Position numbers and translations under genes: made by a program. Below, piece after piece: positions 11,033 through 18,661 of a stretch of DNA of 50,418 nucleotides (its first letter is position 1; each line of letters opens with the position of its first letter). This DNA comes from Planctomycetota bacterium (GTDB lineage: Bacteria; Planctomycetota; UBA1135; UBA2386), in contig JAHBXX010000033.1 in assembly GCA_019636245.1 (NCBI GenBank), forward strand, positions 1-50,418, given 5' to 3'. Below the pieces are notes generated by a model that worked only from the letters and a program-made list of their open reading frames with translations, made no database searches and was not told the origin of the DNA.

Positions 11033-11134
11033 TGGCGGGACTGGCGCGGCGGCCGGCGGCGCGGGAATCTTCCCGTTCTGCCACGCAAGCATGCCAGGCT
11101 GCGCTCGGCGCGCCCTGCCCCTGCACCCCACGCG

Positions 11135-12223
11135 ATGAAGACGACCTGCGCCCTCGTGGCCGCCGCGGCCCTCGTCGGCCTGCCGGCCTGCACCACCTAC
11201 AACCACCAGCACTACGTCGGCGCCGATAGCTACGCGCTGGCGACCCGGACGGGGCCGGGCGACCTGCGCGAGACCTTCCACCTCGACGTGCGCGGCTCGA
11301 CGGGCGACGCGTCGCTGCGCATCGTCAGCGACTACGAGCGCGAGCGGCCGTTCCTCGGCCTGCAGCTGCTCGAACTCGACGGGCAGGCGGCGGCGCACCG
11401 CGGCGTGACCGCGTTCTCCGGCCTGCTCGTGCAGGGGGTCTACCCGCAGTCGGCCGCCGCCGAAGCGGGCGTGCTGGCCGGCGACGTGCTGCTGCAGCTC
11501 GACGGGCAGCCGGTCGCCTACCTGGCCCAGGCGGCGTCCCTCGAGGCCGCCCTGCGCATCGGCGAGAGCGTGCCGGCGCGGCTCTTGCGCGGCCAGACGC
11601 CGCTCGACCTCGAGCTGCAGGCCAGGCCGCTGCGCGAGCGGGTGCACGACTCGCAGGACATCGAGCTCGAACGCGCGTTCGTCCCGACGCGGCCGACGCT
11701 CGGCGCCGGCCTGCGCGGAATTCCGGCCGTCTGGTGCGAACGCATCTACGGCCGCCCGTGCAACGCCGTGGTCGTCACCAGCGTCGAGGTCGGCTCGCCG
11801 GCCTGGCTGGCCGGGATCCGCGGCGGCGACGTGATCGAGACCGTCGACGGCGCGCCGGTGCCGCCGGTCGCCGAACTGTCGCACCGGCTGCGCGAGCAGG
11901 GACCGGGCAGCCAGACGCAGTGGCAGGTGCGCCGCGGCGACATGGTCTACGAGACGAGCATCACGCTCGAGGACTACAGCGGCGAGCGGCAGGTCTGGAT
12001 CCCGCTGGTGTTCCGGCTCGAGGACGGCGTCTACAGCGACCGCTGGACGCTCGGCCCGTTCGGCCTCCTGGCCGGCAACCGCAGCCACTACGTCGCCGAC
12101 ACCAGCACGCGCGCGGTGCAGACGAGCAGCGTGTTCCACCTGCTGTTCGGGTTGCTGCGCGTCGAATCGGCCCCGCAGTCGACCAGCGTGCGCCTCTTGT
12201 GGCTGATCCGGTTCGCCGCCTGA
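11135..12223 (+). CDS. Lipoprotein with two PDZ domains
   Basis: A 362-residue exported protein. The N-terminus MKTTCALVAAAALVGLPACTT carries a lipobox-like LPAC with C19 as probable lipidation site. Two PDZ modules are visible: 'FSGLLVQGVYPQSAAAEAGV' with 'LAGDVLLQLDGQPV' (about 95-150), and 'SVEVGSPAWLAGIRGGDVIE' with 'VDGAPVPP' (about 210-260). No protease domain is attached, so it is more likely a scaffold or sensor of the envelope than an HtrA-type protease. Its stop codon TGA (12221-12223) abuts the left inverted repeat of the insertion element, so the native 3' flank has been replaced. Confidence 0.75.
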   Translation: MKTTCALVAAAALVGLPACTTYNHQHYVGADSYALATRTGPGDLRETFHLDVRGSTGDASLRIVSDYERERPFLGLQLLELDGQAAAHRGVTAFSGLLVQGVYPQSAAAEAGVLAGDVLLQLDGQPVAYLAQAASLEAALRIGESVPARLLRGQTPLDLELQARPLRERVHDSQDIELERAFVPTRPTLGAGLRGIPAVWCERIYGRPCNAVVVTSVEVGSPAWLAGIRGGDVIETVDGAPVPPVAELSHRLREQGPGSQTQWQVRRGDMVYETSITLEDYSGERQVWIPLVFRLEDGVYSDRWTLGPFGLLAGNRSHYVADTSTRAVQTSSVFHLLFGLLRVESAPQSTSVRLLWLIRFAA

Positions 12224-13412
12224 CAGAACTGATGTCCTGAGTGCGTTTCCTGCGACCGCCGGCGGAAGCGAGGCACTGAGCGCTGGCCGGGACATGTGGC
12301 CCGGCAGGAGGCCAACATGCGCGCTCTCGATTTCGTGCCAAGCCACTGTCCGCAGCGGTCCTGCGCCGCGTTCCGCGACCCGCCGAAGCGGTTCTTCCGG
12401 CGCGCCGGCAGCTACCAGCCCCAGTGCCGCGCCGAGCCGATCCCCCGCTTCGTCTGCAAGGTGTGCGAGCGCGGCTTCTCGCGGCAGACGTTCCGGCTCG
12501 ACTACCGCGACAAGCGTCCGCATGCCAATGTGCCGCTGTTCCAGCTGCTCACCAGCGGCGTCGGTCTGCGGCAGTCGGCCCGCCTCGTCCGACTCGATGT
12601 GCATGCGGTGCAGAAGAAGTTCCGCAAACTCGGTCGCCACATGCGGATGCTCAACCGCAACCTGCTGACTGCCCTGCCGGCACAGCGCACCCTGATGCTC
12701 GACGAACTGGAGACCTTCGAGCACCGCAGCATCACCCCGTTGACGGTGCCGGTGCTGATCGATCGCGATAGCAAGTTCGTGATCGCCACCGACGTGGCGC
12801 CGATTCGGCGGGTGGCCAAGGCCGGCAGCTGGCGCCGGCGCTGGCTGGAGAGTTACGAGGCCAGGACCGGGCGACGGCGGGACCGCGGCAACGAATGCGT
12901 GCGGCGGGTCCTGGGCCGCATGCAGCAGCTGCTCGAGGGGCGCCAGGCCACGCTGCTCACCGACGAGAAGGCCAGCTATGCCCGGCAATGCCGCCGCCGG
13001 TTCGGCGAGCAGGTCGTGCACCGCACGGTGCCCTCGACGCTGCCGCGCACGGTCTACAACCCGCTGTTCGCGATCAACCTGACGGACGCGATGCTGCGCG
13101 ACAACAACGGCCGGTTGCGCCGTCGCTCATGGCTGGTCAGCAAGCGGGGACCGCGGCTTGGCCTGCAGCTCGAGCTGTTCGCGGCGTACCGCAACTGGCA
13201 TCGCCGGCGGCACAACGACGACCCGGCCGACACGACGCCCGGCGTGGTGCTGCAGCTGTGCCGGCGCAGCCTGACGATCGCCGAACTGGTCGCCTGGCGG
13301 CAGGACTGGCGGCGCTCCTCCATCCATCCCGCCAGCGTCACCGGGCACGAATCGGTCGGTCGGTGGGCTCCGGGGTGACGGCGCGGGTGCAACATCCAAG
13401 ACATCAGTTCTG
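12224..13412 (+). mobile_element. Insertion-sequence-like element with 13-bp terminal inverted repeats
   Basis: CAGAACTGATGTC (12224-12236) is perfectly inverted at 13400-13412 (GACATCAGTTCTG). The element of 1,189 bp contains one transposase-like gene. No flanking target duplication is evident (left flank CGCCTGA, right flank GCAGCTG). It sits between two convergent genes. The left repeat begins one base after the PDZ lipoprotein stop, and the right repeat supplies the last sense codons and stop of mutM. It looks complete. Confidence 0.7.
12317..13378 (+). CDS. IS1-like DDE transposase with N-terminal zinc ribbon
   Basis: A 353-residue basic protein. The ATG at 12317 is chosen over a GTG at 12296 because AGGAGG lies five bases before it. 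The N-terminus has C-P-x3-C and C-K-V-C pairs of a zinc ribbon, followed by a helix-turn-helix region. Acidic catalytic candidates are D in 'TLMLDELETF', D in 'LLTDEKASYA' and the region 'NLTDAMLRDNNGRLRRRSW', which resembles the ERNN-type C-terminal block of IS1-family enzymes. It lies inside the 13-bp inverted repeats. No frameshift is seen, unlike classical IS1. The family assignment is by motif only. Confidence 0.65.
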   Translation: MRALDFVPSHCPQRSCAAFRDPPKRFFRRAGSYQPQCRAEPIPRFVCKVCERGFSRQTFRLDYRDKRPHANVPLFQLLTSGVGLRQSARLVRLDVHAVQKKFRKLGRHMRMLNRNLLTALPAQRTLMLDELETFEHRSITPLTVPVLIDRDSKFVIATDVAPIRRVAKAGSWRRRWLESYEARTGRRRDRGNECVRRVLGRMQQLLEGRQATLLTDEKASYARQCRRRFGEQVVHRTVPSTLPRTVYNPLFAINLTDAMLRDNNGRLRRRSWLVSKRGPRLGLQLELFAAYRNWHRRRHNDDPADTTPGVVLQLCRRSLTIAELVAWRQDWRRSSIHPASVTGHESVGRWAPG

Positions 13413-14243
13413 GCAGCTGGCGCACCAGTAGGTGCTGCGGCCGCCGTCCCTCGTGAGGCGCACCGCGGCGCCGCAGCGCCGGCACGGCTCGCCCTCGCGC
13501 TCGTAGACGGCCAGCTCGCGGGCGAAGAAGCCTTGCTCCTCGCCGACGCCCCGGTAGTCGCGGAACGACGTGCCGCCGGCGGCGATGGCCGCCGTCAGGA
13601 CCTCACCGACCGCGGCGGCGAGCGCGTCGCACTCGCGCCGCGACAGCGAGCCGGCGGCGCGCCGCGGCCGCACGCCGGCCCGCCAGCACGCTTCGCTGGC
13701 GTAGATGTTGCCCACGCCGACGAGGATGCGGGCATCCATCAGCAGCGCCTTCACGGCGGTGCGGCGCCGGCGCGACACCCGGTGCAGGAAGGCACCGTCG
13801 AAGCCCGGCTGCAGCGGTTCCTGGCCGAGCCCCGCCAGCAGCGGGTGCGCGCTGAGGTCGGCGCCGGCGGCGACGTCGAGCGCGCCGAACCGGCGCGGGT
13901 CGACGAAGCGCACCAAGCGGTCGCCGAAGTCCAGGCGCCAGTGCTCGTGGGGGCGCCACGCGGGCCGTGGCCGCCGCGGCGCCACCGGCTCGACCAGGAA
14001 GCGGCCGGTCATGCCGAGGTGCACGAGCGCCACCGGCGCGCCGTCGCCGTCGAAGTGCAGCAGCAGGTACTTCGCACGGCGCGCGACGGCCGTGCAGCGG
14101 CGACCCGCCAGCCCCTGCACGGCGGCGACCGGGATCGGCCAGCGCAGGTCGTGGCGGCGCAGTTCGACGCCGCCGAGGCGGCGGCCGCGCAGCAGCGGCT
14201 CGGCGCCGGTCCGGACGGTCTCGACTTCGGGCAGTTCGGGCAC
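13404..14243 (-). CDS. mutM: Formamidopyrimidine-DNA glycosylase
   Basis: Base-excision repair enzyme that removes 8-oxoguanine and formamidopyrimidines with AP-lyase activity. 279 residues, usual length. N-terminal P2-E3 catalytic pair (MPELPEVETVR), the conserved lysine in 'ARRAKYLLLHF', 'HLGMTGRF', the helix-two-turn-helix 'ALLMDARILVGVGNIYASEACW', and the C-terminal zinc finger C-R-R-C ... W-C-A-S-C. The final codons CAG AAC TGA lie within the right inverted repeat of the insertion element, so the extreme C-terminus (Q-N) may not be ancestral, although the finger itself is complete. Confidence 0.92.
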   Translation of the reverse strand: MPELPEVETVRTGAEPLLRGRRLGGVELRRHDLRWPIPVAAVQGLAGRRCTAVARRAKYLLLHFDGDGAPVALVHLGMTGRFLVEPVAPRRPRPAWRPHEHWRLDFGDRLVRFVDPRRFGALDVAAGADLSAHPLLAGLGQEPLQPGFDGAFLHRVSRRRRTAVKALLMDARILVGVGNIYASEACWRAGVRPRRAAGSLSRRECDALAAAVGEVLTAAIAAGGTSFRDYRGVGEEQGFFARELAVYEREGEPCRRCGAAVRLTRDGGRSTYWCASCQN

Positions 14244-14335
14244 GGCCTGCGGGGTTCGGCGGCCCGATGCTGCGGCTCGGGCGGGCCTTCGCTAGCATGC
14301 CGGCCCGTTTGACCAAGAACCACGAACCGCCCCGA

Positions 14336-14776
14336 ATGTCCTCCGAACCGCCCATCGAGGCCCTGCACCACATCGGCATCGCCGTGCGCTCGATCGCCGA
14401 GGCCCTGCCGCGCTGGACCGAGGGCTTCGGCCTGGTCCTGCAGTCGCTCGACGACGTGCCCGACGAGAAGGTGCGCGTCGCCGTGCTGATGGCCGGCACG
14501 ACGCGCATCGAGCTGATCGAACCGATGTCGCCGGACTCGCCGGTGGTCGCGTTCCTCGACAAGCGCGGGCCCGGCATCCACCACCTCGCCTTCAAGGTCG
14601 CCGACTGCCAGCGGAAGCTCGACGCGCTGGCCGCCGCCGGGGCGCCGACGCTGAACAAGGTGCCCAACCGGGGCGCGCACGGCTGCAAGGTCGCGTTCGT
14701 GCACCCCAAGCACCTCGGCGGCGTGCTCGCCGAGCTGGTCGAGGACCCGCACCACGAGGGCCACGACCATGAGTGA
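14336..14776 (+). CDS. mce: Methylmalonyl-CoA epimerase
   Basis: Glyoxalase-fold metalloenzyme (146 residues) that interconverts (S)- and (R)-methylmalonyl-CoA between propionyl-CoA carboxylase and the B12-dependent mutase. Recognisable blocks: '[12 protein letters not shown]' (metal His), '[19 protein letters not shown]', '[11 protein letters not shown]' (metal His) and '[18 protein letters not shown]' (catalytic Glu). It overlaps the carboxyltransferase start by 8 bases (ATGAGTGA), implying translational coupling and the same pathway. The mutase genes are not in the window. A TAGCAT hexamer lies at 14293-14298. Confidence 0.9.
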   Translation: MSSEPPIEALHHIGIAVRSIAEALPRWTEGFGLVLQSLDDVPDEKVRVAVLMAGTTRIELIEPMSPDSPVVAFLDKRGPGIHHLAFKVADCQRKLDALAAAGAPTLNKVPNRGAHGCKVAFVHPKHLGGVLAELVEDPHHEGHDHE

Positions 14777-16319
14777 CGCGATCCACAGGCTGCAGCAACT
14801 GCGCGAACGGGCGCTCGAGGCCGGCGGCAAGGACCGCATCGAGGCGCAGCACCAGAAGGGCAAGCTGACCGCGCGCGAGCGCGCCGAGCTCTTGGCCGAT
14901 CCGGGCACGTTCGTCGAGATCGACCGTTTCGTGACGCACCGCTGCCGCGACTTCGGCATGGACGCCGACAAGAACCAGGTGCTCGGCGACGGCGTGGTCA
15001 CCGGCAGCGCGCGCATCGACGGCCGGCCGATCTACCTCTACGCGCAGGACTTCACGGTCTTCGGCGGCAGCCTGTCGGAGACGCACGCCGCAAAGATCGT
15101 CAAGGTCATGGACCTGGCGGTGAAGATGGGCGTGCCGATGATCGGCTTGTCCGACTCCGGCGGCGCGCGCATCCAGGAAGGGGTGATGTCGCTCGGCGGC
15201 TACGCCGACATCTTCCTGCGCAACACGTTGGCCAGCGGCGTGGTGCCGCAGATCAGCGCGATCATGGGGCCGTGCGCCGGCGGCGCGGTCTACTCGCCGG
15301 CGATCACCGACTTCATCCTGATGGTCGAGGGCACGAGCTTCATGCACATCACCGGGCCCGACGTGGTCAAGGCGGTGACGCACGAGGACACGACCAGCGA
15401 GGAGCTCGGCGGCGCGCGGGTGCACGCCGAGGTGTCGGGTGTCGCGCACTTCACGGCGCCCGACGACGCGACCTGCCTGATGCAGATCCGCGAGCTGCTG
15501 TCCTACCTGCCGCTGAACAACGGCGAGGATCCGCCTTCGAAGGCGTGCACCGACGATCCCAACCGCATGGACGAGACGCTCGATTCGATCGTGCCGTCGT
15601 CTTCCGACCAGCCGTACGACATCCGGCAGGTGGTGAAGAAGGTCGTCGACGACGGCAAGTTCCTCGAGGTGCAGGCGCGCTACGCGAAGAACATCGTGGT
15701 GGGCTTCGCGCGGCTGGGCGGCCGCGTCGTCGGCCTGGTCTGCAACCAGCCGAACCACCTCGCCGGGGTGCTCGACATCAAGGCGAGCATCAAGGGGGCG
15801 CGCTTCATCCGCTTCTGCGACGCGTTCAACATCCCGCTGGTCTGCTTCGAGGACGTGCCGGGCTTCCTGCCCGGCAAGGAGCAGGAGTGGGGCGGCATCA
15901 TCGTGCACGGCGCGAAGCTGCTCTACGCGTTCTGCGAGGCGACGGTGCCGCGGCTGACGGTGATCACGCGCAAGGCCTACGGCGGCGCCTACACGGTGAT
16001 GAACAGCAAGCACATCCGCGCCGACTTCAACGTCGCCTGGCCGAGCGCGGAGATCGCGGTGATGGGGGCGGACGGCGCGGCGCGCATCGTGTTCCGGCGG
16101 GAGATCCAGACCGCGAAGGACCCGAAGGCGGAGGAGAAGCGGCTGGTCGCCGACTACAAGGCGAAGTTCGCCAACCCCTACCAGGCGGCGGCGCGCGGCT
16201 TCGTCGACGACGTCATCGAGCCGCGGCGCACGCGGCCGATGCTGATCCAGGCGCTGGAGATCCTGCGCAGCAAGCGGGACACGAACCCGCCGAAGAAGCA
16301 CGGCAACATCCCGTTGTGA
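14769..16319 (+). CDS. Acyl-CoA (propionyl-CoA) carboxylase carboxyltransferase subunit
   Basis: Transfers the carboxyl group from biotin to acyl-CoA, most likely propionyl-CoA given the coupled epimerase gene. 516 residues, the normal size for PccB/MmdA-type subunits. Both crotonase-fold halves are present: N-terminal '[20 protein letters not shown]' and '[18 protein letters not shown]', C-terminal '[19 protein letters not shown]' and '[15 protein letters not shown]'. The oxyanion-hole glycines are intact. Its probable partners, biotin carboxylase and biotin carrier protein, lie about 12.6 kb downstream at 28958-30951. A decarboxylating or transcarboxylase role cannot be excluded. Confidence 0.9.
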   Translation: MSDAIHRLQQLRERALEAGGKDRIEAQHQKGKLTARERAELLADPGTFVEIDRFVTHRCRDFGMDADKNQVLGDGVVTGSARIDGRPIYLYAQDFTVFGGSLSETHAAKIVKVMDLAVKMGVPMIGLSDSGGARIQEGVMSLGGYADIFLRNTLASGVVPQISAIMGPCAGGAVYSPAITDFILMVEGTSFMHITGPDVVKAVTHEDTTSEELGGARVHAEVSGVAHFTAPDDATCLMQIRELLSYLPLNNGEDPPSKACTDDPNRMDETLDSIVPSSSDQPYDIRQVVKKVVDDGKFLEVQARYAKNIVVGFARLGGRVVGLVCNQPNHLAGVLDIKASIKGARFIRFCDAFNIPLVCFEDVPGFLPGKEQEWGGIIVHGAKLLYAFCEATVPRLTVITRKAYGGAYTVMNSKHIRADFNVAWPSAEIAVMGADGAARIVFRREIQTAKDPKAEEKRLVADYKAKFANPYQAAARGFVDDVIEPRRTRPMLIQALEILRSKRDTNPPKKHGNIPL

Positions 16320-16327
16320 GGTGGGGG

Positions 16328-16351
16328 GGCGCCCGGGCAGCCCTGGGCGCC
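16328..16351 (+). terminator. Hairpin terminator after the carboxyltransferase gene
   Basis: GGCGCCC (16328-16334) pairs with GGGCGCC (16345-16351) with an inner GGG/CCC, beginning nine bases after the stop codon. It has no T tract and is similar in design to the hairpin after fusA. Confidence 0.5.
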
Positions 16352-16725
16352 AGCGGCGGCGCGCCGCAGCGGTTGCCCGGCGCCGCTCCTCCTTCGGCAC
16401 GAACGTCGCTCGCGGATGTGCCGTGGCTTCGTGCGGGTCGCCTGCGTCCTCACTCCACGATCCGGAGGGGGGGGGCGAGGTTGGCCGTGTCGACGAGGTC
16501 CCAGCGGAGTGAGGTTGGCAAGGGAGCCCTGACCTCCGGCAGGTCGTGGCGGGGTAGCGATGCTTCCGCTGGGCGCGGAACTGGCAGCAACGGCCCCGAA
16601 GCGGCCTCCTGCGAGCCGCTGGACGGGGGCGCGCGCGGGGGCAGGATGGCGGCGATGGGTTGCGGGTGGGTCGGGACCGCAGCTTGAATCGCCTCCTCCC
16701 CGCGCTCGTCGCACGCCGAACGCCC
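16352..16725. other. Intergenic stretch without a convincing gene
   Basis: About 370 bases. I see only a weak 9-bp inverted repeat CCTCACTCC (16448-16456)/GGAGTGAGG (16506-16514) and a run of nine Gs near 16466-16474. No open frame has protein-like composition. Confidence 0.4.
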
Positions 16726-17205
16726 ATGCCGAAGAATGCCGACTCCTCCCGTTCGCCGCGCCCGGCCAAGGCCCGCCGCCCGGCCGCGCGCACCCAGGCT
16801 CCGACCGCCGCTCCAGCGGCTCCCGCCGGCGATGCCGTGGCCCGCTGGCTCGCCGGCTGCCGCCACACGCTGCGCGCCGAACTCGACATGCTGCGACAGA
16901 TCGTCGCCGCAGCCGAACCGAGCCTCGTCGAAGGCATCAAGTGGAACGCGCCGAGCTACGCGTTCGCCGGCGACGATCGCCTGACGTTCAACCTGAGCGC
17001 CAAGGATCGCGTGCGGCTGATCTTCCACTGCGGCGTGAAGAAGCGCGCCACGAAGGGCCGCGTGCCCGTCGACGACCGCGGCCTGCTGGAATGGGCCGCC
17101 GACGACCGCGGCATCGCCACGTTCCGCACCGCCGCCGAGGTCGCCGCGGCGCGGAAGTCGCTGCCGCAGCTCGTGCGCGACTGGCTCGCGGCGACCACGG
17201 AGTGA
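16726..17205 (+). CDS. DUF1801 (YdhG-like) domain protein
   Basis: A 159-residue protein; the ATG at 16726 (MPKNADSS) follows a leader without protein character. Residues 1-40 are a Lys/Arg/Ala/Pro-rich basic tail of the histone-like kind seen in planctomycetes and actinobacteria. The rest is a DUF1801 fold: 'RAELDMLRQIVAAAEPSLVE' then 'GIKWNAPSYAFAGDDRLTFN', 'KDRVRLIFHCGVKKR' and 'KSLPQLVRDWLA'. The biochemical role of the family is not established. Confidence 0.75.
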   Translation: MPKNADSSRSPRPAKARRPAARTQAPTAAPAAPAGDAVARWLAGCRHTLRAELDMLRQIVAAAEPSLVEGIKWNAPSYAFAGDDRLTFNLSAKDRVRLIFHCGVKKRATKGRVPVDDRGLLEWAADDRGIATFRTAAEVAAARKSLPQLVRDWLAATTE

Positions 17206-17424
17206 GGACGGCGGGGGCGGGGTGGCCCCCGGCGTGGCGGCAGTGGCGGCAGCGGTGCCCCTTGGCACAGCAGTGGGGGGCGACCCGGGTTCGTGGCGCG
17301 CGTTCTGCCGCGCGTCTCTGGTCTGCCGGGCGTCGGTCTCGCCGGAATCGGCGCCGCAAGGGCGAACCGGTCGCCGTCGGGCGCGCGGCGGGTGGGGCCG
17401 AAGCGGCCGCGGGCGCCGATGGAC

Positions 17425-17697
17425 TCAGTCGGCGAGCAGTTCGGCGAGCGTCGCGGCCTCGAGGATGCGGTCGGTCCAGCGGTCGAGTTCGGCGAGTGAT
17501 GCCGCGCGCACCCGGGCGACCACGTCGTCGGCGGGCGGGCCGAAGCGGCGGGCGATCTGGCGCAGCAGGGCCTCGGCCCGGCCCTCGTTGCGGCCCTCCG
17601 TGCGGCCCTCCGTGCGGCCCTCGTTGCGGCCCTCGTTGCGGCCCTCCGCGCGGCCTTCGGCTTTGCCCTTCTGGTAGGTGCGTTCGAGCGTGCTCAT
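17425..17697 (-). CDS. Putative intragenic RpnS-like antitoxin (copy 1)
   Basis: A 90-residue C-terminal product beginning MSTLERTYQKGKAEG within the Rpn frame. Its ATG at 17697-17695 is preceded by GAGGA (17709-17705) with a 7-base spacer, better than the signal of the full gene. Published work on E. coli rpn genes found that an internal in-frame start yields a small protein that blocks the toxic full-length nuclease, and that its dimerisation helix carries 4-residue repeats of variable number. The product here has seven EGRx repeats and the conserved tail 'ALLRQIARRFGPPADDVVAR'. Its expression is inferred from the start context. Confidence 0.5.
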   Translation of the reverse strand: MSTLERTYQKGKAEGRAEGRNEGRNEGRTEGRTEGRNEGRAEALLRQIARRFGPPADDVVARVRAASLAELDRWTDRILEAATLAELLAD

Positions 17698-18462
17698 GAT
17701 CGTGTCCTCGGGTCGTCGCAGGATGCGGGCGAACGCCTCGCTGAGGTCGGCCGCGGGCACCTCGCTCGCGGCGAGAGCATACCAGCCGATCGCCTCGATG
17801 GCGTCGCGCCCGCCGGGCGGGTCGTCGCTGCGGTCGACGGCGCGCAGCAGGTCCTGCCAGCGGTCGAACGCGGCGAGCACCTGGTCGGGCAAGCGACGCG
17901 GCAGGCCGTGCAGGCACAAGAGCCCGAGCTGCGCGAACGGCGTCAGCGCTGGCCGCCATGGTTCGCGCTCGGGCTCGGCGGCGAGGTCGTCGCCGACGAA
18001 CGCGAGCTGCGGTTGCAGTGCCGCCAGCGCACTGGCGGCGGCCGCCGGCAACGCGGCGAGGTGGGGGTGCGGCGCCGGTGCGGGCAGCGGTGCGGTGCCG
18101 TGGTGCAGGACCACGGGCACGACCAGCGGTGGAACGCCGCGGCCGCGGCGCGCGAACGCGCGGCGCAGGTGCACGACGTAGCGCAGCAGCTGGCCGTGCA
18201 GGTCGGCGTCGGCGTCGTGCTTGTGCTCGACCACCAGCACGAGGTCGCAAGCACCCGCCAGCCGGGCCGTGAACACGAGGTCGGCCTCCTGCCGGCGCAG
18301 GTGCATGCCGTGCGCCGCCGCGGGTGCCGGCGCGAGCGTGCGCCACGCGATCACCGCGCCGACCGGTGCTGGCAGCAGGCTTCGCAGCCAGCTCGCGGCG
18401 TGCACCGCGTGGCGGAACACGGCGCGGAACAGCGCATCGTGCGGCGCCTCGAGCATGCCCAT
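17425..18462 (-). CDS. Rpn family recombination-promoting nuclease, copy 1
   Basis: A 345-residue PD-(D/E)XK endonuclease of the Rpn/transposase_31 group. E. coli relatives cut DNA, raise recA-independent recombination, and at least one plasmid-borne member restricts phage. The N-terminus 'HDALFRAVFRHAVHAASWLR' is diagnostic. The active site is D in 'RQEADLVF' with E-H-K in 'LVLVVEHKHDADADLHGQLL', and 'VVPVVLHHG' follows. Residues about 256-345 hold seven 4-residue EGRx repeats and a dimer-type helix. About 816 bp of its DNA matches copy 2. Internal start: see the RpnS-like entry. It is downstream of the DGR on the same strand. Confidence 0.8.
   Translation of the reverse strand: MGMLEAPHDALFRAVFRHAVHAASWLRSLLPAPVGAVIAWRTLAPAPAAAHGMHLRRQEADLVFTARLAGACDLVLVVEHKHDADADLHGQLLRYVVHLRRAFARRGRGVPPLVVPVVLHHGTAPLPAPAPHPHLAALPAAAASALAALQPQLAFVGDDLAAEPEREPWRPALTPFAQLGLLCLHGLPRRLPDQVLAAFDRWQDLLRAVDRSDDPPGGRDAIEAIGWYALAASEVPAADLSEAFARILRRPEDTIMSTLERTYQKGKAEGRAEGRNEGRNEGRTEGRTEGRNEGRAEALLRQIARRFGPPADDVVARVRAASLAELDRWTDRILEAATLAELLAD
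17575..17658 (-). repeat. 12-bp tandem repeats encoding EGRx (seven copies)
   Basis: Seven units of about GAGGGCCGCAAC encode EGRA-EGRN-EGRN-EGRT-EGRT-EGRN-EGRA. The reading frame is kept for any unit number. The second Rpn gene has six units. Confidence 0.85.
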
Positions 18463-18466
18463 GCCC
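17651..18466 (-). repeat. Long direct repeat, copy 1 (Rpn nuclease body)
   Basis: By reading, these 816 bases match 31187-32002 with a constant offset of 13,536 and no difference that I found. The match begins at the edge of the EGRx tract and ends four bases before the Rpn start codon. Sequences outside are unrelated upstream and clearly diverged downstream. Confidence 0.8.
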
Positions 18467-18661
18467 GCAAGTGGCTCGGCGGGGGCGGAAACGCCGGCGA
18501 TTTCTTGCCGACTCCTCGGCGCGGTCCGGCGGCCGGAAACCCGTGCGGGCGGCGGCGTGGTGCGCCGCCGGAGGGCTCGGAGCAGCGGCTCCTACGACCC
18601 CCGGCGGTGCCAAGCGATTCGGCCGGTCCGCAGGCACCGGCGCCGGCAGCGGATCTGGACA

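Noticed and set aside
9713..13021. N-terminal extension of the FAD oxidoreductase by about 1,100 codons
   Set aside because: The extension runs antisense through the MFS, PDZ and transposase genes and has low-complexity composition. The Rossmann motif follows directly after the GTG at 9712.
17575..17658. Evenly spaced short repeats that might suggest a CRISPR array
   Set aside because: They are contiguous 12-bp units without spacers and encode EGRx in frame with the Rpn protein.
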